Assembly (NCBI GenBank): GCA_963693315.1
Contig: OY856187.1
Coordinates: 112,569,746 to 112,633,745 of the forward strand
Length of the DNA: 64,000 nt
Reading direction: 5' to 3'
Origin: Diogma glabrata
Taxonomy: Eukaryota > Arthropoda > Insecta > Diptera > Cylindrotomidae
The notes beneath the pieces were generated by a model. It searched no databases. It saw nothing but the letters and a program-made list of their open reading frames with translations, and was not told the DNA's origin. Of this stretch, positions 55,655 to 64,000 are shown one piece after another. The position numbers and the translations under genes are program-made. Position 1 is the stretch's first letter, and each line of letters opens with the position of its first letter.

Positions 55655-58330
55655 AAGAATAAGTGTAGTTTTTGTGGCAAATTTAAGCATTCTATTTACA
55701 GATGCACAAATGTCAAGACATTACATTACGTCTTACCTTCTGATAACCGACTCAACGAGATAATTAAAAGGCACTTATGTGAAAATTGTTTAAAACCTGG
55801 TCATACATCAGTTAGCTGTCTGGTAGATGAACATTGTGAGAAATGCTCTTTGAATAAGCATAGTTTGCTTCATACATATGACGTACCACTAAGACAGTAT
55901 ATTAATACTTCATGTGTCATAGAACTTTCAATTTTTCCGATCAAAAAAGAATCTGAAAATACAATCACAGAAGGTTCTAGTGCATTAAATTGTTCCACGC
56001 ATGCAGAACATTATGTATATTTGGCTAAGGCTGTGTTAAAAATTTTAGATAAAGACGGTACTCCCTTAATTTGCCGAGCTCTATTAGATTCTGCTTCACT
56101 TCCCAATTAAGTTTTATCAGTGAGGCAATCTCTTCTAAACTTGGTTTAAAACGTATCAAATGCCATGTTCCAATATCAGGAATTGGTGGTTCCACTGCTC
56201 ACTGTGATTTCAAAATTAAAACGAAAATTCAATCTTCCTTAAATGACTTCTCTTTTGGTAAATGAATTTTATGTATCAAGAGATCATAAAGAAAGGTTCT
56301 GGAAGGTAGAGGAAGTGGGAACATCGGCAAGTTTAAATAAATATTCAATCGAAGAAATTATTTGTGAACGCCATTTTTTGGAGAATACCGTTCGCGATTC
56401 TAACGGAAGATATGTGATCAAACTCTCTTTTAGAGCAAATCCTTATAGCCTTGGGAATTCTTATGATGTGGCTCTTAGGCGTTTTATTACATTCGAGCGA
56501 AAATTATCCAAGGGTGTAAAATTGAAGGAAGAATATTCTATGTTTCTGTTAGAGCACGAAGGTCTTGGACATATGCAAGACATTGATGTTGTCAATTCGT
56601 TTCAACTTAATTATTATATGCCACATCACTACGTTATAAAACCCAAAAGCACAACCACCAAATTGAGAGTGGTTTTTGATGCTTCGGCGAAAACCAGTAC
56701 AGGAAAGTCTTTAAATGACATTATGATGGTAGGCCCAGTTGTTCAAAATGATCTTTGGTCAATATTAATAAGATTTCGTTCCCATAAATATGTTTTTAGT
56801 TCGGAAATACACAAAATGTATCGGCAAATAAAAGTTGACGACGAAGATAATAAATTTCAATGAATTCTGTGGCGAAACGATAAAAACGATAAATTGAAAA
56901 CTTTTAAATTGAATACGGTAACTTATGGAACTGCCTCAGCACCCTTCTTAGCAACCAAATGTTTGAAACAGCTTGTTGTTGATGAAGGAAAAGCTTTGCA
57001 CTTGCAAACGATGTTATTTTAAATTGTCTTTTAAATTGTCGCTACCTGAAAGAATATCATCAACATATATATTCTTTCAGGTAGCGACAATTTAAAAGCG
57101 GCTCATCAAAAAATTGATGAAATCATCGAGATTTTAGATAAAGCGGGATTGCAGTTGCAAAAATGGTGTTCAAATAATAATAATTTATTAGCAAACATAC
57201 CTGAATCGGTTCAACAGTCTTTCCTAAGCATCGATGATTTTGACTTCATAAAAACTTTAGGTTTACTTTGGCAACCCACCTTAGATAAATTTAATTTTCG
57301 AGTTATAGTTTTCCTTCTTCAAAAATTTCCAAACGTTTCGTAATGTCAGACATCGGTTCGACTTTGACTAAATTAAAAATTGATTGGGAGGCAGCAATCC
57401 CACAGCAAATGCATACTCACTGGAAACACTACCACGATGATTTGCTATCACGAAACAATTTTTTTGGAAACTGTCATATTTTTAGTTCCACAACGTAATT
57501 AGATATTCCATCGCACGGTTTTGCTGATGCAAGTGAGAAGAATCTCAAGATAAAGTGAGATCTCAAGATAAAGATAAAAATATAACGGTTAATCTTTTAT
57601 GTGCTAAATCTCGCGTAGCACCTCTAAAAAATATTATCTCGTCTAGAGTTAAAGGGAGCTAATGTTTTGGTTGATTTAGTTCAATGTTTGTTACCTGTTA
57701 TAAATTTCAAGGTTTCTGATATATATTACTATACCGATCCCATTATTGTTCTTCATTGGATAAATTCACATTCTTCAAACTGGAAAACTTTTATAGCAAA
57801 TAGGGTATCCATCATTCAACAACACACAAATATTAAAAACTGGAATCATGTAGATTCGAGACAATACGTTTATACACAATTCTAAATTGAGTAAATCTAA
57901 GCCATACAAACGTAAAAGCGGGTCACCTACAATCGAAGAATTGGAAAATGCTGTCTGTCACATATTAAAAATTATACAATCCAAAGTTTTTAATACAGAA
58001 ATAAAGGCTTTGGAATTGGGGCAAGCACTACCAAAAAAAAGTCGCCTAAATTCATTATCTGTATTTTTGGACAGCAATAATTTAGTTCGTGTTGGTGGTC
58101 GTCTTATAAGCACTCTACATTATCTTGCAATTCTAAACATAAAATTTTATTACCATCTTCACATTTCTTTACAACTACACTGCTTTATTATTTTCATTTA
58201 AGACAACTTTACGCTGGTCCACAACCACCTTTAACTGCTGTACGTGAACAGTACTGGCCACTTGATGGACGAAGTTTGTGCAGGAAGGTGTTCCATAATT
58301 GTCTTCAATGTTTCAAAACACGTCCAATAA
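55655..58330 (+). pseudogene. BEL/Pao pol pseudogene
   Basis: Zinc knuckles (CSFCGKFKHSIYRC, CENCLKPGHTSVSC, CEKCSLNKHSLLH) are followed by the protease CRALLDSAS then, after a stop and frameshift, FISEAISSKLGL. RT follows with YYMPHHYVIKPKSTTTKLRV, VVFDASAKTSTGKSLND and HKMYRQIKVDDED, where the usual Gly-Asp before the helix is Ser-Glu (FSSEIHKMY). Then a TGA, TVTYGTASAPFLATK and an inverted segment where YVDD should be. RNase H and tether pieces (YYYTDPIIVLHWINSHSSNWK) follow, and the integrase zinc finger (LYAGPQPPLTAVREQYW, about 58210) ends it. Many stops; both active-site acidic boxes of RT are damaged. Confidence 0.82.
57028..57098. repeat. Perfect 30-bp foldback replacing the RT YVDD box
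   Basis: Arms 57028-57057 and 57069-57098 are exact reverse complements with an 11-nt loop (CATCAACATAT). The right arm encodes ILSGSDNLK in frame. The loop read on the minus strand is the missing tyrosine-valine-aspartate codons, so the catalytic box is present only inverted. Confidence 0.88.
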
Positions 58331-58340
58331 TACAACATTG

Positions 58341-59089
58341 ACTGGAATAATCAATCTTGTTCCATAAAGGTTTGCGGGTCAGCGATAAATTTCATGAATA
58401 ATTCAGTAAGTAGAAACTACAGCCCATGAGATTTATTTCTTAAGTCGTAGCCAGTAAGAGAACATAAAGTGATGATCAACATACTCTCTCTTATCTGAAG
58501 ATGTCAAAACATTTCTTACAGATTTCTCTCTAGATTTCAATAAGATCTGAATTTGATGATTTCTTTAACAACCTCTGGCTTTTGCCAGAAATACAGGCAT
58601 GTTCATAGATTTAATATTATTCTGTCACTTAAATTTGTAGAAACACGCTTTTGTAGAAGATTCCTCGCACTATGTTAGAAGTGTTGTTCATTAGACCATT
58701 ATGGTAACACCATCTCTTGGGTATTCTCAGAATTTTCTGCACTTTCTGCAATGATAATACATATTAATCTTTTAAAAAAATGCCAATTCCATCGGTAACG
58801 TCATTTGTGCCACCAAGTTTTTATCGTTTAGTTACCTATATTATGCTCCACTGCAGAGGGCTAAAACACCTGTTGCGGGTATTTCTTACTTTGCTTTGCC
58901 ATAAATTTTGAAGTCGTTCTCAATTTTAGTTAATAAACACCAATCTACACCTTTTGCATCCTATATCGTACATAATATTTTCGACCATTTTTACTTCTTA
59001 TAGCCATCTAAACAAAAACCTGCAAAATACGGTGTCATATTTTAGTTCAATTCTCGGATGAAATTTTTCTTTATTGGAAAGCAATTTTA
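58341..59089. other. Non-coding sequence, no gene recognised
   Basis: About 750 bp, moderately AT-rich. Scattered coding-like patches on the minus strand did not resolve into a family. The distal end of the mariner element may lie here, but no terminal repeat was identified. Confidence 0.35.
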
Positions 59090-59840
59090 ATCAAGCACAG
59101 AGGTTAAATTATTATCTACAACCTTTTGTCATGTGATTTCATGATTCGATCAGTGTAGAACTTCTGTGATTTATCGGCAAAAACTTGGCAAAATGATTTT
59201 TGGGACTCTTATGTCGGCAATTTTTTTTTCTTTCACGGAAGTTTTTAGAGACAAGAATAAGTCATCAGGTGTACGGTTCAAGCTTTATGGTGGTTGCATA
59301 AAAGTTTCTTAGAATTTCAGTAATTTTTTTAGGGGTCGTCAAAAATTGTTGTGGCATTGTTATGATGATAGATCACACTCTTTTTATGGACCAATTCTGG
59401 ACACTTTGTTGGTACTCCTTGCTCTATTCTGGTGGCAGGCAAATATTGAATTAATCGTTTAGTCAGGAGGTAGCAGCTCATAATCTCTTCCCTTTGCGTT
59501 TAATATTATCGTGTTTAACCCACTCTTGATGATTTATTTCAGAAATAGCTCGATTTAGTTAATCAAATTTCTTTACGTTTATTAATGTGGAACCGAAACA
59601 ATGGGCTTCTTTGCGTAATTAACGTTTTTAAATGATTCCAAAATGTGATATGGTTAAAATATATCTTGCCATATTCTGACAATTTGCTTGCCGATCTACC
59701 TCTAATATCATCGTTTTATTCAGTGACTGGTCGTCCAGAGTGAGGTGTATCATTAACATTAAAATTCCAAAACGGAATTGAACAAGCAACTCACGGATCA
59801 GGCGTTCACTTACAGCATCTTTTCGTAAAAATATCATATT
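59090..59840 (-). pseudogene. Mariner-family transposase pseudogene
   Basis: Minus-strand blocks follow mariner order. VSERLIRELLVQFRFG and SGRPVTE are the N-terminal helix-turn-helix and linker. HYELLPPD with TINS lies mid-domain. HHNNAT stands where HQDNA, with the second catalytic Asp, is expected, so Asp has become Asn. LNRTPDDLFLSLKTS stands where the last Asp box PSDYHLF lies. DKSQKFYTDRIMKS is the C-terminal end. Several frames and stops separate them, and the first catalytic Asp region (VTGDE) is lost. Terminal inverted repeats were not found. The element is dead. Confidence 0.75.
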
Positions 59841-60120
59841 TTCTTAGACATTTTACTAATTTCCAAACAAAAACCACTATTCGCATATGACGAACTATAA
59901 AATTTTATGAAAAACGTTAAATGAAATGCTTTGTTTGACACACTCGAATTAGTAATGTCAGATATATGACCACCAAGATAAAAAACGGTGACTTCTTTTT
60001 ATATCATATATTCTTTTTATATCATGACTACACGTTCTGCATTTTTACAACCCCTTTTATGTAAATGTTTTACTAGAACTGACTGCATCTTATAGAACAA
60101 AATATCCCATCCCAGTGAAA
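59841..60120. other. Non-coding sequence
   Basis: Likely includes the upstream region of the mariner copy. A short direct repeat CTTTTTATATCATATATTCTTTTTATATCAT lies near 59994-60024. Nothing else was seen. Confidence 0.35.
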
Positions 60121-60335
60121 ATTTTTAAAAGAACTATTGTAAATTATTAAAGTAAATTGCAAACGTCAGTAAGCAAGAACCCACTCGACCCAATGAAAAA
60201 GTTGTGATGAAACTGTAAGGAGAACAGGTATGAATATCTACAAATAGGTTTAGAAAAAATACTAATGTTAAGTCTCTTTGTGTGTCTCTAACACTCTAAC
60301 AAAAGTACTAAAATTAGCCGTCAAATGAATGAAAG
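60121..60335 (+). repeat. Dispersed repeat C, copy 1
   Basis: AATTTTTAAAAGAACTATTG, TGTAAATTATTAAAGTAAA, CAGTAAGCAAGAAC, GAATATCTACAAATAG and AAGT(A/G)CTAAAATTA(G/A)CCGTC recur in the same order at about 62500-62705. Non-coding. Confidence 0.8.
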
Positions 60336-62499
60336 CGAAATTTCACCAAAATGTTCGGATCTTCTTTTAAAGTTCGGATCCCTTTTAGCTCAATTATCTT
60401 AAACTCTTCTTGAACTGATCTGTATTTTAACAGTCATGTCTTAAGAATATTACAAATCGCCACTGCTCTTCATTGTGTTAAAAGTTTTTGTCCACTCCAT
60501 GGTGATACTTTAATTTCATTAGCCAGTTCAATAAGAAATCTTTTGAGCAATTGAAATGAAGCTTTTCATTTTTTATCAACCATATTATTGCAACTAGACA
60601 CAGCGGATTATTTTAACAAATTTCATTGTCGATGAACATGTCAACTTTCCACCAGAAGTCTAATTAATTTTTTGTTTTGTTCATTACTAGTGGATTTGTC
60701 ATTTTTGCTCAAAGTATTAAGACACTTTTTGACTGTTTTATTGTGACCTTGTTGGATGCCTGCAATTTGTCCTAGGTTCAAAGTTAAATGCAAAAGAATA
60801 ATCCCGACCCATTGTATTGTATATGATAACAGCGAATAGATATAAATAAACGAAATAGCAGGGCTACATAAAATATCTTTCTTGTAGAGAAAACCACTAA
60901 AAAAAATTTGGCTCCTAAACATAAGAAACCCATTGGCCCTAAGATCTACAAAATAATGGTCCATGTTAGTCTACCGTAAAGATTTTTAGAACCTAAGCCA
61001 ACAATGGAGAGGAAGAAAATAAGCCTCAAGATTGTAACCCACCTATGGTGACCCCAATCCATATAAGGAGATAGCACTTCGCTAAACAGCATATTAGATC
61101 TTAAGATACATTCTACTAGCCTACAAGTCAGGTAAAAAAACTAGAGTGTAGATCATTTATTCTTTTTTTAAACTGGCCTAGTTTGCATACCTATAATTTA
61201 CTTCAAAATTCCTAAATCTTTTTCGAACCTATCTCTTTCATGGTATTTTGTTTTATCTCACCACAATTCAAAACAAAACATTATTTATTTCATAAAACGA
61301 TTTGTTCTAATAATTATATAAATCACAAAGACAAACTAACTAATCATTAAATAAATAATAAAATTATGAAAATTATAGTTTTAATATTAACAATTCATCA
61401 ATTGTAACGAATTGGAAGAAATAAAATTGCATGCTTTTACGTTTTACCATTAAATAAATAAATTTTATGTTAATTTAAATAAATTATTTTCCAAACCCGT
61501 TTCACTTTTACTCTTTGTATTACTATTAGCAGTTTCGTAAATAGAAAATATTTGAATAAAATTACAATTATGGTTTTATATTTGAACAGATTTCTTTCAA
61601 AACTAATTGAGGGAGTGATACAGTTTACATTAGCACTTAAGGTATTTGTTTCTTTTAAATTAGAACAAACAAAAATGTAGTTTTACTGTAATTAACACCA
61701 AAACCATCAATGAATGCATAATAAAAAAGTGATAATTACCAAACATTACTACCTCAAATTAACTGTTTCCGATCATAAATTCTAAACAAATAGAAAACTA
61801 CATAATTCACTTACAAAGTGTCGTTTTAATGTTTTTACAACTTAAACACAATTTATAGAAAAAAAAAATAAAAACCAACAATCTCAACATTATTCTTCTT
61901 GGTTTTTATGTCATAAAAAATGGACATAATGCTATAAGTTTTAATAACAATGATTGTTATAGTTTATAGAAATTATGAAAAAATAAATAATAATAAAAAG
62001 AAATCCGGTATCATATCCATAAACATAAGTTCAAGGTTCGCTTTGCATCAGCAAGTAACAATACACACGAAAAAAAAAGTATAATAAAAACGCCAACCGC
62101 ATTTAAACAAGAAGACGAAGACGTAAAGATTAAAAGAAAATGTAAAATAATAATAATAATAATGTTAAAGTTAATAAAAAAAAATACTCACAATAACTCA
62201 TAATTAACAAGTCCATGATCATCTTGGAAGTATTTTCTTTTTCGATTAAGACAAAAAATAATAAATTTAAAAATTTTATTGGTTTGAGAAGAAATCGTTA
62301 AAAGAAGTCGAGAAGGAAATATCGTGGTTTTATTTATTTTTTTTTGTTAAGGTATTGATGGTGCTCCGATACACAGCAATTAAAACAATAACGATGTGGT
62401 TCGTTAGAAATAGCTAAACCGTGTAGTTGAGTTTATTATTTTTTTAAAGTATGTTGGTTTAGTTTAAAGATGTTAAGTGAAAAACAATAAAATATTATA
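60336..62499. other. AT-rich sequence, no gene recognised
   Basis: A minus-strand frame of 107 codons (60641-60964) has no recognisable motif and is probably chance. The remainder is very AT-rich with TAA/ATA microsatellite-like runs (for example near 62148). No RNA gene or element ends were seen. Confidence 0.4.
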
Positions 62500-62705
62500 A
62501 AATTTTTTTAAAAGAACCATTGTAAATTATTAAAGTAAAGTGCAAACGCCAGTAAGCAAGAACTCACTCCAACTAATGAAAATGTTATGATAAAAGTATT
62601 AGAAAAAAGGCATGAATATCTACAAATAGCTTAAGAATACTAGTGTTAGGTCTTTTCGTGTGTTTCTAAAAAAAGTGCTAAAATTAACCGTCGTATGGAT
62701 CAATA
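62500..62705 (+). repeat. Dispersed repeat C, copy 2
   Basis: Parallel to 60121-60335 with small indels. Its right end enters the hairpin at 62671-62764. Confidence 0.8.
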
Positions 62706-62764
62706 GCGCCTATTTTAGTACACAAGAGCGATTGATCCATATGACGGTTACTTTTAGCACTTTT
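62671..62764. repeat. Hairpin, arms about 38 bp
   Basis: Arms 62671-62709 and 62728-62764 (AAAAGTGCTAAAATTAACCG and its near complement) surround an 18-nt spacer. The arm sequence is the end of dispersed repeat C, so the hairpin may be the element's terminal inverted repeat meeting another copy. Confidence 0.75.
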
Positions 62765-63090
62765 GGTAGAACATAATAAATAAATAGATAGATAAAGAAA
62801 AGAAAGTCTTACCTCAAGAAAAAAGAAATCCAAAAAGAAAAGAAGAACAGAGGTCATCTACCCCTCCACTAACAACGACTATCAAATTTTTTTTAAATAA
62901 AATTAACTTACCTCTCCCATAATTGATGGTTATCTGGTCGCCTCCCACAAAATAATCCACAGAAACTCAAAATTTCCGATGGTTGTTGAATAAATTATGT
63001 AAAAAGTTATTTATGGCACCAAAACCATGTGATTGTTGAATAAATTTATTTATTATATAAAATTTATCTAATTTATATACAATTTTTTTA

Positions 63091-63393
63091 CAATTACAAT
63101 AATTTACAACAATCACCTGTTTATTTTGGTGCAACAGTTTTCGTAGTTACACAATTTTTCAACAATCACCTGTTTATGTTGGTGCAACAATTTGCGTAGT
63201 TACACAATTTTTCAACAATCGCCTGTTGAATTCGTTTGCCTCGATTTTTCTTGGGCATAATAATTCTCAACGATCGCCTGTTTATTTTGGTGCTGTTGCA
63301 ATTTGGTTGCATAAACAGGTGATTGAAAAACTGTGTATCTACAAAAACTGTTGCACCAAAATAAACAGGTGATTGTTGTAAATTATTGTAACT
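63091..63393. repeat. Inverted and tandem repeat with AATCACCTGTTTAT words
   Basis: The left arm (about 63091-63188) and right arm (about 63307-63393) are imperfect reverse complements. Inside, CAACAATC(A/G)CCTGTT units recur at about 63108, 63170, 63212 and 63268. Looks like a small foldback/MITE-type element. The 81-codon minus frame here is a by-product. Confidence 0.65.
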
Positions 63394-64000
63394 GTAAACA
63401 AATTTTTGCACACAAAAAACATGTTTTTGTTGAATAAGTTATGTAAAATTTAAATAGATTAGGAGTATTACTATTGTCTAATTCAAATTCATCCACCAGC
63501 ACTCCCTAGTTAAAACCCAGCCTAGTGATATCTCGTTTTTGTTGACAGTGGTTTATGTTATATCTGATCTTTTATATACCAACAGCACTAGCTGCGGTAA
63601 TTTGTGTTGTAATGTCTGAAGACAAAGATGACCTTTATTTGACTTGAGTAACTTTTGATCACACCTTTAGCTTCAAGACTATTCAGAACACAACTATATA
63701 GACCTGAAAATGCGTTAACAACTTGTTTGCCACAAAGACATGGTAACATAAAAATTTAAAGAGAAATTAAATATTTTTCATATATTTAGGCAGCTTATGA
63801 TGAGCAAGAAGCCTTCATAAGTAACTTTATTTTGCTGAGTCAAATAGGCTTAGCAATTATCAGAAATCGCGTGCGATCGCGTTATTTTATGTAAGTTTAG
63901 GAGCTTATATTCTTATAAAGATCAAAACATTTCAAAAATATTTAAAATTATTAAAATAAAATAAATTAAAAATATAACTATGCTACAAATATTTAAAAGT
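63394..64000. other. Non-coding sequence to window end
   Basis: No gene, RNA gene or clear repeat recognised. Confidence 0.4.

Larger units (their letters stand above)
55640..58340 (+). mobile_element. Dead BEL/Pao retrotransposon (internal part only)
   Basis: Domain blocks follow BEL order on the plus strand from zinc knuckles to the integrase zinc finger, then stop at about 58340. No LTRs were found. Sequence is clearly diverged from the intact BEL at 20.6-33.5 kb, so it is a separate family. Confidence 0.82.

Noticed and set aside
60641..60964. 107-codon minus-strand open frame
   Set aside because: No family resemblance and no neighbouring coding signal; probably chance in AT-rich DNA.
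63166..63411. 81-codon minus-strand open frame
   Set aside because: It lies wholly within the inverted/tandem repeat at 63091-63393.
1..64000. tRNA, rRNA or other housekeeping RNA genes
   Set aside because: By eye no cloverleaf with A and B boxes or rRNA core was found; the tRNA-Tyr-like 19-mer at 22536 is a retrotransposon primer site.

Overview
The window looks like a transposon-rich, AT-rich intergenic or intronic stretch of an arthropod (most likely insect) nuclear genome. The basis is the element mix: BEL/Pao and Gypsy LTR elements, piggyBac, mariner, an RTE-like LINE, a Jockey/CR1-like LINE, a LOA/R1-like LINE and a Penelope-like element. The AT-rich flanks, poly-A and (GA)n tails, and a BEL primer-binding site that fits a metazoan tRNA-Tyr agree with this. 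I cannot name the species. No intact host protein gene is visible. The one recognisable host-derived sequence is a broken, apparently intronless copy of a canopy/seele-type gene at about 9.98-10.44 kb (minus strand).

Layout. 0.8-6.0 kb: a decayed LINE (minus strand) carries a 2.8-kb piggyBac insertion with TTAA target duplications and a dead transposase. 6-19 kb: AT-rich sequence with a 318-bp MITE, the canopy pseudogene, a LOA/R1-like LINE fragment (13.4-14.3 kb) and a ~139-bp satellite (18.0-18.7 kb). 19.66-33.95 kb: a TIR element rich in GGCC-centred motifs was split by a young, full-length 12.86-kb BEL/Pao retrotransposon with an intact 1757-codon ORF, 1.9-2.0-kb LTRs and a GTAGG target duplication. 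34-37 kb: nothing recognised. 37.3-43.2 kb: a dead Gypsy element split by a large inverted-repeat element (itself split by a 5'-truncated RTE-like LINE) and by a GATC-motif TIR element. 45.06-49.16 kb: a second RTE-like LINE, flanked by GCGATAAC duplications and split by a 1.9-kb palindromic Penelope-like element that encodes a GIY-YIG endonuclease. 49.65-50.25 kb: a second GATC-motif TIR element. 53.3 kb: a poly-A-tailed scrap sharing sequence with the region beyond the first LINE. 55.6-58.3 kb: a dead BEL/Pao pol. 59.1-59.84 kb: a dead mariner transposase. 60-63.4 kb: dispersed and inverted repeats.

The nesting gives a relative history: Jockey-like LINE before piggyBac; Gypsy before the inverted-repeat element before RTE copy 1; RTE copy 2 before the Penelope insertion; GGCC-motif element before BEL. 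BEL is the youngest large insertion, because its LTRs are almost identical outside a tandem array. The most striking features are the Penelope palindrome with hammerhead-like motifs, the BEL LTR minisatellites that differ by exactly one unit, and two TIR element families built from repeated self-complementary motifs.
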